Source: Iodobacter violaceini
GTDB lineage: Bacteria > Pseudomonadota > Gammaproteobacteria > Burkholderiales > Chitinibacteraceae
NCBI RefSeq assembly: GCF_011601265.1
Contig: NZ_JAAOLX010000015.1
Coordinates: forward strand, 1-64,000
Direction of reading: 5' to 3'
DNA length: 64,000 nucleotides
Every line of letters starts with the position of its first letter. Within the stretch, counting starts at the first letter, position 1. The position numbers and the translations under genes were made by a program. Positions 15,777 through 23,757 of the stretch are shown here, one piece after another. Under the pieces are notes generated by a model. That model had not been told where the DNA came from, did no database searches, and saw only the letters and a list, made by a program, of their open reading frames with translations.

Positions 15777-16928
15777 TTAGTGCAGCTTCAGCACAAGATA
15801 ATTCACCTTAGATTGCGCACGAATCATCACCATTCTTAACAAATGCAGCGCAGCCAGCTTATCGGTATAAATGGCCGCACCGCCGCGCGCACCCATCGGT
15901 ATAAACAGGTTTTCATCGCCTTCACGTGGCTCTATCGTCAGCTTTACCGCATATTTTTGCGGCAAAGGTGCAGAGAGATATTCAGCAGGCGTATTAGGAA
16001 CAACGCCTCCCTGAACCAGCTGCCCCTGACCATTTGCCCAGACAATTGAATCCACCCTGGCATGCACAACATCGCCTGGCAGGCTTTTGAAAGCTATTTC
16101 AGCCTTATCGCCCGGATTAACATAGCGCAGCTCGTTCTGCTCAAAAAACGCCAAGATGCGCTGCTCATGCTCAACAAAGCTCAGCGCAGGTTTAAAGGGC
16201 ATGCTCACCAGATAATTACCTGGCCGCACGGATACATTCACGGCATAGCCATCAGCGGGCGCACGCACCACCGTAGATTGCAAATCATAACGCGCCGCTT
16301 CCAGCTGAGCCTTGATTTGCGCCACGCTGGCCAGATCAGGGCCAACCACACCTTCCAGCCTGGTCTGAATCTTAGCTTCACCTGCTTTGGCGTTGGCCAC
16401 TGCAGATTCGGCTTTTTTAACTTCGGTTGTAAAGCTTTCAACATCAAATTGCGGGCCTGCCCCATGCTTAGCCAGCTCGCGCGATTCGCCAAGGCGTTTA
16501 CTCATCAGATCAAGATGTGCCTGTGCTGCAATCAGATTGCTTTTGGCGCTATCCAGATCCTGCCACAGCGTTTTCGAAGTTGCCGTTGCATCGGCCAGCT
16601 TGGCCTCGAGTTCTTTGACTTTTAAGCGATAAGGCGTGTTATCGATTTCCAGCAGCACCTCGCCTTTTTTGATCAGCTGATTGCCTTCCACTGCAACACG
16701 GGTCACCGTGCCTTGCACGCGGGGAATCACCTCAACCACATGATTAATCACGCGCACATCACTTGATGAAGGCGTCACCACATTAATGGTAAATATAATT
16801 GTGGCGGCCAGCGCAAGCGCGCCAGTCACAGCCCCCACCTGCGTTTTGATATTCCACGGAATAATTTTTAGTTTGATACAAAACAGCCAAACCAAAAAAG
16901 CATAACCACCAATGATAATTTCAAGCAC
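15777..16928 (-). CDS. HlyD/EmrA-type membrane fusion protein (YiaV/YibH-like)
   Basis: A 383-residue periplasmic adaptor. One N-terminal membrane segment pair (IIIGGYAFLVWLFCIKL and GALALAATIIFTINVV) is followed by a lipoyl/biotinyl half (EVIPRVQGTVTRVAVEGNQL, then IKKGEVLLEID), a long coiled coil (about 85-190) and the second half with VVRAPADGYAVNVSVRPGN. Start GTG at 16928 has GAGGAAG upstream and overlaps the end of the DUF3302 gene by 8 nt, showing coupling. In E. coli a DUF3302 protein (YiaW) is likewise paired with an HlyD protein (YiaV). The adaptor would join an inner-membrane component to the outer-membrane factor that follows. Confidence 0.88.
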   Translation of the reverse strand: MLEIIIGGYAFLVWLFCIKLKIIPWNIKTQVGAVTGALALAATIIFTINVVTPSSSDVRVINHVVEVIPRVQGTVTRVAVEGNQLIKKGEVLLEIDNTPYRLKVKELEAKLADATATSKTLWQDLDSAKSNLIAAQAHLDLMSKRLGESRELAKHGAGPQFDVESFTTEVKKAESAVANAKAGEAKIQTRLEGVVGPDLASVAQIKAQLEAARYDLQSTVVRAPADGYAVNVSVRPGNYLVSMPFKPALSFVEHEQRILAFFEQNELRYVNPGDKAEIAFKSLPGDVVHARVDSIVWANGQGQLVQGGVVPNTPAEYLSAPLPQKYAVKLTIEPREGDENLFIPMGARGGAAIYTDKLAALHLLRMVMIRAQSKVNYLVLKLH

Positions 16929-17448
16929 GGGTATCTTCCTCGGTCAGAATGGCCTCAGGCACAGGCACTTGCTTCGCCAGAATTAACTCGCGCTGCTGAG
17001 TTAAGCCCTCCAATTTTTCTTTTAACAGCAGCAGCTCATCATCCACGATCGCAAGATCTAAAGGTTTATCGCTGTGCTCACCGTTTGGTTTGCGAAAAAA
17101 ATCATCGTGCTTATCCGTACCATAGGCCCGTTTGTAAGCTGTGGGTTTGGTAAACGCCCATAACCATGCAAGAGGCCATAGCAAGCCACCAACTGCCAGC
17201 GACAGCAGGCAAAGCACCTGAATGGCGTGCTTTTGCGGGTGATTATGTTTTTCAGCAAAGACTTCCGGCAGTACGTGTACTTTCCAGAATAAATAGATGG
17301 CCACAATGGGCACTGCAATTAAAACAACCCAGACCATTACATCGGCAATGGCTTCTTCCATGCCGGCCATAGCCCAGGCAGATGCGGGCAAAAGCGATAA
17401 GAAGAGGGCTGCCCCTCCACTACCACACCATCGTTGTAGTTTTGGCAT
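16921..17448 (-). CDS. DUF3302 inner-membrane protein (YiaW-like)
   Basis: A 175-residue protein with an N-terminal signal-like segment (ALFLSLLPASAWAMAG) and two further membrane helices (ADVMVWVVLIAVPIVAIYLF; AIQVLCLLSLAVGGLLWPLA). The loop VHVLPEVFAEKHNHPQ between them is typical of DUF3302. The cytoplasmic tail is charged and helical. The start is ATG 17448 with AAGGAT 6 nt upstream; a longer frame from 17487 lacks a ribosome site. It is the first gene of the efflux operon and may act as an accessory membrane partner of the HlyD protein. The family has no established function. Confidence 0.82.
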   Translation of the reverse strand: MPKLQRWCGSGGAALFLSLLPASAWAMAGMEEAIADVMVWVVLIAVPIVAIYLFWKVHVLPEVFAEKHNHPQKHAIQVLCLLSLAVGGLLWPLAWLWAFTKPTAYKRAYGTDKHDDFFRKPNGEHSDKPLDLAIVDDELLLLKEKLEGLTQQRELILAKQVPVPEAILTEEDTRA

Positions 17449-18063
17449 ATAAATCCTTTTCTTTAAGTTAATTACAAATACTAGCATAAGGAAAAATCAA
17501 TACCTTATTTACCCACCGTCAAATATAAAAACCTTGTTATTAAACAAATTATTTGAATAAATCGAAAAATAAATAATTAATACTGCAAAATTTACTAATT
17601 TATTTTTTATAAAGATGAATTAATTTTTTATGAAGATGGAATTTTAAAACAATATAAAGATGATAATGCAAGCTCTGTTGCACAGCTTAGCGCTTAGGAT
17701 CGTATTCCTTAAAATTTTTTTCATTGCAAGGTTTTAATCATTAATGCACTACTAAGCAAACACACATGATTATTCACATGCCTTTGTTATAGTGACATTT
17801 AGTTATTTTGCAGTACCGTATATTTAAATAATATAAAACGCTTTTTAGACAGACTGATGATTTTAATCTGTCTGGTAAAAATCAGGCTCAGTCAGTGGGC
17901 GGTAATGATAAAACCACCTTGTTTTTTTAAGGCTGACACATATTTTTTACAAACGAATGGATTGAAAGAACAGCGCTACTTTACGGGAGTAAGTTAAAAA
18001 ATAAAACTTCCTTGCTCGTTTTGGCATAATACAAAACCTTGAGTATTAAAAAACGCTACCAAT
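17449..18063. other. AT-rich divergent intergenic region
   Basis: About 600 bp between the minus-strand efflux operon and the plus-strand XRE gene. It is very AT-rich to about 17840 and must contain promoters for both. No palindromic operator, RNA gene or small ORF stands out. Confidence 0.5.
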
Positions 18064-18807
18064 ATGTCACAGACTCATCAGCTGATCACAACCCTGAAGC
18101 GTTTGCTTAAAGCAAAAAACGTAACGTATGCGCAGCTTGCCCTGCATTTAGAGCTGAGCGAGGCCAGCGTTAAGCGTCAGTTTTCCCGGCAAAGTATCAA
18201 TTTGCGTACTTTAGAATCGATCTGCAGTTTCATCGGTTTAGAGTTGGATGAGCTGGTACTGGCGGCAAGCCAGGCACAAAGCAAGCTGATCCAGCTGACA
18301 GAAGCTCAGGAAAAATACATCGTGGAAGACCCAAAACGGGTTTTGGTTGCCCTGTGTGTGCTTAAGCATTGGACAAAGGATCAAATTGTAAGCAGCTATA
18401 GCCTGAGCGAATCAGAATGTATTGGCTATTTGTTAGAGCTTGATCGTCTTGGCATGATTCGTTTGATGCCAGAAAACAAGGTTAAGCTCATTATTGCAAG
18501 GGGCTTTTCCTGGCTTCCGGGTGGCCCGATCCATCAATTTTTTCGCTCTTATGTTCAAGCCAACTTTTTAGAATCTGATTTTCAAAGCTCAAACGAACTC
18601 ATCCGTTTTCAGCAGGCCACCTTAAACGAAGCTGAAACCAAGCGTTTTCAGCAGCGTATCAGCAGATTACTGCAGGAATTTGCCGACTTACACCAGGAAG
18701 CGCTCAGCTCACCTGATAATAGTGAGCGTTTGACGATAGGTTTACTGATTGCCATGCGCCCTTGGGGGCCAGAGATATTTGATGCACTGAAGCGCCAGCC
18801 CGCTTGA
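18064..18807 (+). CDS. XRE-family helix-turn-helix regulator
   Basis: A 247-residue protein with an N-terminal HTH (residues about 7-62: LKRLLKAKNVTYAQLALHLE, LSEASVKRQFSR, LRTLESICSFIGLELDELV), the cro/CI-type fold. A C-terminal helical domain of about 170 residues, with repeated hydrophobic periodicity and no recognised ligand pocket, probably mediates oligomerisation or sensing. The ATG at 18064 has no strong Shine-Dalgarno. It faces the minus-strand ABC transporter genes and is divergent from the efflux operon; either could be its target, but no matched operator was seen. Confidence 0.75.
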   Translation: MSQTHQLITTLKRLLKAKNVTYAQLALHLELSEASVKRQFSRQSINLRTLESICSFIGLELDELVLAASQAQSKLIQLTEAQEKYIVEDPKRVLVALCVLKHWTKDQIVSSYSLSESECIGYLLELDRLGMIRLMPENKVKLIIARGFSWLPGGPIHQFFRSYVQANFLESDFQSSNELIRFQQATLNEAETKRFQQRISRLLQEFADLHQEALSSPDNSERLTIGLLIAMRPWGPEIFDALKRQPA

Positions 18808-18977
18808 AGCGGCTGCGTGCCTTATTCAGCCCAAGCCCGGCAGCTGTGATTCACAATATTGCTGCAGCCTGCTCGCCGGTGCGGATGGCGATAAAGGCAG
18901 CTTTACAGATTGAAATCTGAAATTGATACAAGCGTAAATTACAACGCCAACGAGATGTTCAAGCCTCACTTCTCCAT

Positions 18978-19661
18978 TTACGCCGTACCCAAACGCCCGG
19001 CCAACACCCGCTTTCCCAGCCATTGCACGGCGGTGCAGAGCAGCAGGTACACCAGGGCGATGAAGCCGAAGACTTCCAGCGGGTAGACTTGCTCGCGGCT
19101 GTTGACTTGGCTGGCGACGAAGGTAAATTCGGCCACGCCAACGATATAGGCCAGCGAGGTGTCTTTCACCAGCACCACCCACTGATTTACAAAGGAGGGC
19201 TGCACAATACGCAGGGCTTGCGGCAGGATGACAAGGCGCAAGACTTGATAGCGGTTCAGGCCGCTGGCGTGAGCAGCTTCCCACTGGCCATCCGGTACGG
19301 CGCGTATGCCCGATTGCACGGTGTAAGCCAGATATGCGCCAGAAACCAGCGACAGCGCGGCAATCACGGTGAGCACGCCGGGGATGTCGATGCCAAAGGC
19401 AATCGGCAATAAGAAGTAGCACCAGAAAATCAGCAGCAACACCGGAATAGCGCGCAGCAGCTCGCAGACGGCCAGCAAAATTCGCCGCAGCCAGCCCTGG
19501 CTGAGCGTCAGGCTGATGCCCCAGACCAGCCCTAAAATACTGGCGAGGATAGCTGCGCTGGATGCCAGAATCAGCGTCAGGGCGATGCCGCCCAGAGGGC
19601 CGTTGGGCCATGCGCCGACAAAAAAGAACAGCAGATTATTGCTAATTACGGCGGTATTCAT
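18978..19661 (-). CDS. Polar amino-acid ABC transporter permease (HisM/GlnP type), second subunit
   Basis: A 227-residue inner-membrane permease. The start ATG at 19661 overlaps the stop of the first permease gene as ATGA, so translation is coupled; longer frames upstream run through that gene and are artefacts. Several membrane helices are seen. The EAA loop (DGQWEAAHASGLNRYQVLRL, then VILPQAL) at about residues 130-156 is the contact point for the ATPase. The family imports histidine, glutamine, aspartate/glutamate or similar. The solute-binding protein is encoded upstream in the same operon, but no ATP-binding gene follows here. Confidence 0.88.
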   Translation of the reverse strand: MNTAVISNNLLFFFVGAWPNGPLGGIALTLILASSAAILASILGLVWGISLTLSQGWLRRILLAVCELLRAIPVLLLIFWCYFLLPIAFGIDIPGVLTVIAALSLVSGAYLAYTVQSGIRAVPDGQWEAAHASGLNRYQVLRLVILPQALRIVQPSFVNQWVVLVKDTSLAYIVGVAEFTFVASQVNSREQVYPLEVFGFIALVYLLLCTAVQWLGKRVLAGRLGTA

Positions 19662-20392
19662 ACCCATCTCCGCACAGGTTTGGCCACGGGGCCAGCCAAA
19701 GTGCGCTGCACCAGCACAATCAGCAGCACATAAAACACGCTGGCCACGGCAAAAGACTGGAAGGTCAGCAGGGTTTGGGCGTCGATCTGGCGGGAGCGGT
19801 AAGAGAGCTCCATCACGCCAATGGCCATAGTGAGCGAGGTGTTTTTTATGGTGTTCAGCCATTGCCCTAAGAGCGGCGGCCATGCCGTTTTAATTGCCTG
19901 CGGCCAGATCACCCAGCGCAAAACATCCAGTGGGCGCAGCCCCAGCGCCCGGCCTGCATTCCACTGCCCCTGCCCCACGGCATTCATGCCAGAGCGAATA
20001 TCCTCGGCAATAAACGCCATGGCGTAGAGCGATAAGGCCACCCAAGCGGCGATAAACTCAAACGAGGGCAGGCCAAGAAAAATATCCCCGGCCTGCCAGA
20101 GCGCATGCGGGCTGTTCAGCCAGAGCATCCACGCCTCGGGCAACAAGGAGCCCACGGCAAAATACCAAAACAGCACTTGCACCAGCAGCGGGATATTGCG
20201 GATCAGATGATGCGGCAGTGCCAGAATCCGGCTGCCTGACTGATAACGGGCAATACCCAGCACCACGCCCGCCAGTGTTCCTGTAAAAATCACGGCCACA
20301 GAAAGTAATAAGGTAATCAGCAAGCCTTGGCCCAGCGTCAGAATATGCGGCCAATCCAGCCAGCCATTGCCCAGCCATGCGGGGGGATTCAT
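19658..20392 (-). CDS. Polar amino-acid ABC transporter permease (GltJ/HisQ type), first subunit
   Basis: A 244-residue inner-membrane permease starting at ATG 20392 behind GGAGTAAGGGAA. It has about five membrane helices and the family N-terminus (a first helix LGQGLLITLLLSVAVIFTGT, then LAGVVLGIAR). RNIPLLVQVLFWYFAVG matches the aspartate/glutamate and general amino-acid subclass. The EAA loop is QGQWNAGRALGLRPLDVLRW, then VIWPQA. It forms a heterodimer with the following permease. A hairpin with a U-tract (20407-20437) separates it from the binding-protein gene. Confidence 0.88.
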   Translation of the reverse strand: MNPPAWLGNGWLDWPHILTLGQGLLITLLLSVAVIFTGTLAGVVLGIARYQSGSRILALPHHLIRNIPLLVQVLFWYFAVGSLLPEAWMLWLNSPHALWQAGDIFLGLPSFEFIAAWVALSLYAMAFIAEDIRSGMNAVGQGQWNAGRALGLRPLDVLRWVIWPQAIKTAWPPLLGQWLNTIKNTSLTMAIGVMELSYRSRQIDAQTLLTFQSFAVASVFYVLLIVLVQRTLAGPVAKPVRRWV

Positions 20393-20406
20393 TTCCCTTA
20401 CTCCAA

Positions 20407-20437
20407 TAAAAAAATGCGCAAGGGCGAACCCTTGCGC
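20407..20437 (-). terminator. Hairpin/attenuator between binding-protein and permease genes
   Basis: On the minus strand a 9-bp stem (GCGCAAGGG / CCCTTGCGC, 20416-20437, 4-nt loop) is followed by ATTTTTTTATTGG. It lies after the binding-protein gene and just before the permease ribosome site. Partial termination here would give more binding protein than permease, a common arrangement in such operons. Confidence 0.75.
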
Positions 20438-20618
20438 TAAAAGTCGAGAATGTCGATACCAGGAGATAAAACAATGTCTAAAACGCAGGTAAAGCTCATT
20501 ACGGCACTTCCTGCTTCATCCGAAAATTGCGAATACCTGTTTACTGCACCTACAAAAAAACACTTCCAGCTACCTTGCAAACACCCTGTTTTCAAGGCTC
20601 AGAGAGAGAATCGCTTAA

Positions 20619-21422
20619 TTAAACCTTGTCACCAATCTTGAAATCACGCGGTAAGGCTGCGCGGCTTTTCGGGCCAAACCAGTGATCGTAAATCTTTTTC
20701 GCCTGGCCGGATTTTTCCAGCTCCAGCAAGGCGTCGTTCACCTCTTTGCTCAGGCGCTCTTCGCCACGCGGGATACCAATGGCCTGATATTCACGCGTCA
20801 GTGCAAAAGGGGAAATCTCGTATTTGGTTTTGTCCGGCGCGTTGGCCAGCAATGCCAGCAGCTTGGCGTCATCCTGGGTAATGGCTTGCACATTGCCATT
20901 ACGCAGCGCGGTGAAAGCTAAAGGCGTATCGTCATAAGCCACTACAGGCGTGCTTGGGTATTTTTCGCGCAGCAGGATTTCCTGCGTGGTGCCTTTATCT
21001 ACGCCGATACGCAGCTTAGCGATGTCTTCAGGGGTTTTAAGCACACCTTTTCTGGCGATGAATTTTTGCCCGGTGGCAAAGTAGGGTGTGCTGAATTCAA
21101 CCTGCTTACGGCGCTCTTCGGTAACCGTAAAGTTAGCAGCTACCAAGTCCACTTTATTTGCAGTCAGCAATGGGATGCGGTTGGCCGGATTCGTTGCCAG
21201 CAGTTCCAGCTTTACACCCAGCTTTTTAGCAATCGCCTGAGCGATTTCCACATCAAAGCCCACCAACTGGCGGCTGGTTTCGTTTACAAAGCCAAAAGGC
21301 GGATTGCTGTCAAAAGCAGCTACACGTAATACACCCGCTTTTTTGATATCGTCCAGCTTATCAGCCAAGGCTGGGCCAGCAATAGTTGTAAGGACCAGAG
21401 CTAGTAATAATGAGCGTTTCAT
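20619..21422 (-). CDS. Amino-acid ABC transporter substrate-binding protein (SBP family 3)
   Basis: A 267-residue periplasmic binding protein with a signal peptide (MKRSLLLALVLTTIAGPALA). The family 3 features are clear: GVLRVAAFDSNPPFGFV, then LVGFDVEIAQAIAKKLGVKL, and DLVAANFTVTEERRKQVEFS (about residues 90-112), a strong match to polar amino-acid binding proteins. It captures an amino acid and delivers it to the two permeases downstream. The exact ligand cannot be told from sequence alone. It starts about 250 bp from the next plus-strand gene, leaving room for the operon promoter. Confidence 0.9.
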   Translation of the reverse strand: MKRSLLLALVLTTIAGPALADKLDDIKKAGVLRVAAFDSNPPFGFVNETSRQLVGFDVEIAQAIAKKLGVKLELLATNPANRIPLLTANKVDLVAANFTVTEERRKQVEFSTPYFATGQKFIARKGVLKTPEDIAKLRIGVDKGTTQEILLREKYPSTPVVAYDDTPLAFTALRNGNVQAITQDDAKLLALLANAPDKTKYEISPFALTREYQAIGIPRGEERLSKEVNDALLELEKSGQAKKIYDHWFGPKSRAALPRDFKIGDKV

Positions 21423-21713
21423 GATTTATTCTCTTATCAAGTTTTATTGAAAACTGAGGTGAACCTTAGATTTAAGATTCAGAATTTGGTAATCAACCGC
21501 AATGAATGCATCATGCCCGACAGACTAAATATTTAAAAAGACTTTAAAATTTGATTTATATAACAATACAGAATATTAAATCACCATGGTCTTTACACCC
21601 TGAAGAGATAAGTGGCTTTAGCAGATCTTGCGTAAAATACGCTCAAAGCGCTTTTTTGATACAAGAATCATGAAAGTTTGAATCATCCGTTTTGGCATAA
21701 GGAGAATATCCAG

Positions 21714-22499
21714 ATGCGATTTTTATTAGCGGCAGCGCTGCTGGCCCTTACAGCATGCAAGCAACCCAGCCAGCCGGTGCAGGCAGATAGCAGCCCTGCT
21801 TCTGCCCCACTTACATTGCTAAGCAAAGTGAAAGATATTCCCGCCGGAATCAGCATTCAGGGCAAGCTGCTGCAGGCATTACGCTGGCAGGATAAAGGTG
21901 GCGATAATCTGTTGTTGCTCAGCCAAGCTGAGGGTGATTTTCAGCCATCAAAAGATGGATCTGATGATGTACGTGATGCACATGTCTACGCGGCCCATTA
22001 CGTACTCAGTGCCGGTAAACCCAGGCGGCTGTGGTTGCTGCAGGACGGTGTGGAGCAGTGCATGTTTGATGTGGCTGCAGCGTTTGATCCGGCCGCAACC
22101 CGCGTGGCCGATCTGGATGGTGACGGGGTAATGGAAACCATACTTGGATACAGCCAGACCTGCACCAGCGATGTCAGCCCGCATAGTTACAAGCTTATTT
22201 TGCATGCAGGCAAGGCTAAATACGGGTTGCGGGGCACAGACCGTTTCGGGGTGACATGGCGGGATGCAGATACAGGGCAGCTGTCAGGTACTCCACTACT
22301 TGCTGACTGCAGCCGCAGCAGCCAGCAAGCTCTGCTAAACAGCAAGAAAACAGCGGGCTTTGACGAGCTGCCTTTACCAGGCTGCTACGCAGATGAAAAG
22401 GATTTTGCCGGAGCCCCCCCGGCTTTTCTTCCCGCCATGCGCCAGCAGTGGCACAAGTTGATGCAGCAGCAGGATGCAGAGTGGCGTAAGAGCCTGTAA
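21714..22499 (+). CDS. Lipoprotein, M949_RS01915-type (tentative)
   Basis: A 261-residue protein starting at ATG 21714 with AAGGAG 9 nt upstream; the longer frame from 21678 lacks a site. The signal peptide ends in a lipobox (ALLALTAC, Cys about residue 15), so it is an outer- or inner-membrane lipoprotein. It contains a short Asp-rich turn DLDGDGVMETILGYSQTCTS, like an FG-GAP/EF-hand loop, then DVSPHSYKLILHAGKAKYGL. These segments resemble the family labelled M949_RS01915, named from a polysaccharide phenotype in Riemerella. Function here is unknown and the family link is from memory. Confidence 0.55.
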   Translation: MRFLLAAALLALTACKQPSQPVQADSSPASAPLTLLSKVKDIPAGISIQGKLLQALRWQDKGGDNLLLLSQAEGDFQPSKDGSDDVRDAHVYAAHYVLSAGKPRRLWLLQDGVEQCMFDVAAAFDPAATRVADLDGDGVMETILGYSQTCTSDVSPHSYKLILHAGKAKYGLRGTDRFGVTWRDADTGQLSGTPLLADCSRSSQQALLNSKKTAGFDELPLPGCYADEKDFAGAPPAFLPAMRQQWHKLMQQQDAEWRKSL

Positions 22500-22685
22500 G
22501 CAGGCAGGACTAGAAACAGCAGCACATCCCAAAGAAGCAGGACACTTCTCTTTCAATGATCAAACAAACCCTAAACACGCTTTATTCAGGTACGAAGCTG
22601 TGTGCGGGCCGATAAACAAATACTGTCACCTATACTTCTGATTACCTTGTCAATTTATTCAAATATCTGACGCAAGGAGTTAGAA

Positions 22686-23306
22686 ATGCCTTTTAATATC
22701 AACAACCCAATCAATCAGGGAAACGGCCCTTTATGTGGTGCGGCATGCGCTGTGTTTGTCTCGCACTGGCTGGCAAATCAAGATCTGAATATCCCCGTTG
22801 ATCCAAATGTTCAGCTTGGGGGAACGGTTGCCGATGAAATCCGCCTCGCCATGGACGCCACCCGCACCTGCTCTTGTACTGACAACCTGGGCAGCACACC
22901 TGCCAATATTGCGGCTTATCTTAAAAGGCTGCACCCCCATGCACGGATTTACGCCCCAACAGAAATGCTCAGCAACTGGTCAACCCGCCCCTGGTACCCT
23001 GCATTACGCTTAGGCTTACAAACAAGCTGCAATCTGAATTGGTCCTGCGGCTGCGCTTGTGCCCTTCCGGGCGGGGTTTTAGGCGTTGATTATCTGACCA
23101 TCAGCATGATCAGCAAATCCCTTGCATGCCCGCTCTTCTCAAGCGCTTATTACGAAGGGCACTTTATTGTGCACACCGGAGTTGACCGCATCATGGATCC
23201 CAATGGCGCGATCCTGATCGGCCCCAATAAAGACCAATACCTCTCCGGCGGCTACTTCAGCCGGGGCTGGGCATCAGTCGGGCTGGATCTGCATATCTAC
23301 AGGTAA
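22686..23306 (+). CDS. Predicted papain/C39-like cysteine peptidase, unknown family
   Basis: A 206-residue protein with AAGGAG 6 nt upstream of the ATG. A Gln at 11 and Cys at 17 (INQGNGPLCGAAC) resemble the oxyanion Gln and nucleophile Cys of papain-like and C39 peptidases. His159 (YYEGHFIVHTGV) and Asp171 (IMDPNG) have the spacing of the remaining catalytic residues. Further Cys clusters (TCSC, CGCAC) could bind metal or form disulfides. No signal peptide is present. The whole is consistent with a small papain-fold hydrolase; activity and target are inferred. Such folds occur among secreted antibacterial effectors, but no adjacent immunity or secretion gene is seen. It lies 260 bp from the island boundary, on the chromosomal side. 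Confidence 0.5.
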   Translation: MPFNINNPINQGNGPLCGAACAVFVSHWLANQDLNIPVDPNVQLGGTVADEIRLAMDATRTCSCTDNLGSTPANIAAYLKRLHPHARIYAPTEMLSNWSTRPWYPALRLGLQTSCNLNWSCGCACALPGGVLGVDYLTISMISKSLACPLFSSAYYEGHFIVHTGVDRIMDPNGAILIGPNKDQYLSGGYFSRGWASVGLDLHIYR

Positions 23307-23562
23307 GCCCCTGCCTGCTCTATGCAATAGAAATAACCCGCCCCTGGCGTATCCGTCACATGTAAATTCGCAAGAAACAAGATAAATAACGACAGATCAG
23401 GAAAAAATAAAAAGAGAAAAACAAGAAATTTGCCTGGATTTAAGGCAGAAGAGGAAATACATCAGAGCAAAAAAAATCAAGGTAACGTGTAAGCTTAAAC
23501 CACTTTTTCATGCGGTTTAAATTCAGCCAGATAACCGTAAACCTTGATTTTATTGATATTTA

Positions 23563-23615
23563 GTTGGTGCGCCCAGTAGGAATCGAACCTACGACCTTCA
23601 GCTTCGGAATCTGAC
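23563..23615 (-). repeat. attL: duplicated 3' end of tRNA-Arg(CCG)
   Basis: The 47 bp from 23563 to 23609 are identical to 47616-47662, the 3' part of the intact tRNA-Arg(CCG). One mismatch then five more matches (CTGAC) extend the repeat to 53 bp. On the minus strand it begins in the anticodon arm and runs through the T arm to CCA. This is the displaced original 3' end, marking the left island boundary. Confidence 0.92.
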
Positions 23616-23717
23616 TATCTAGTATTTCATGGCATTTCATTAAATTTCAAAACCAAGCAAATACAATGACTTATTAAATTTGGCATGCCATGGGTCTATA
23701 TAATTCCTAATGAAACT

Positions 23718-23738
23718 GTAACCATAAAAGTAACCATA
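23718..23738 (+). promoter_or_regulatory. Pair of GTAACCATA repeats, left end
   Basis: GTAACCATA occurs at 23718-23726 and 23730-23738, 12 bp apart. The same pair with the same spacing sits near the right end of the island (47541-47561). They are candidate arm-type binding sites for the island integrase, and this pair also lies just upstream of the integrase start. Confidence 0.7.
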
Positions 23739-23757
23739 GAAACTATAGGGCACGATT

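Larger units (their letters stand above)
23307..23757. other. Intergenic region with the left island boundary
   Basis: It holds the tRNA-Arg 3' copy (23563-23615) and the integrase arm-like repeats (23718-23738). TTAAACC and GGTTTAA near 23495-23527 could form a weak hairpin, possibly the original terminator of the tRNA. The first part, 23307-23490, shows nothing else. Confidence 0.6.

Noticed and set aside
18826-19611. 261-codon minus-strand frame overlapping the second permease
   Set aside because: It is an Arg/Pro-rich shifted frame of the permease gene with no membrane helices or motifs.
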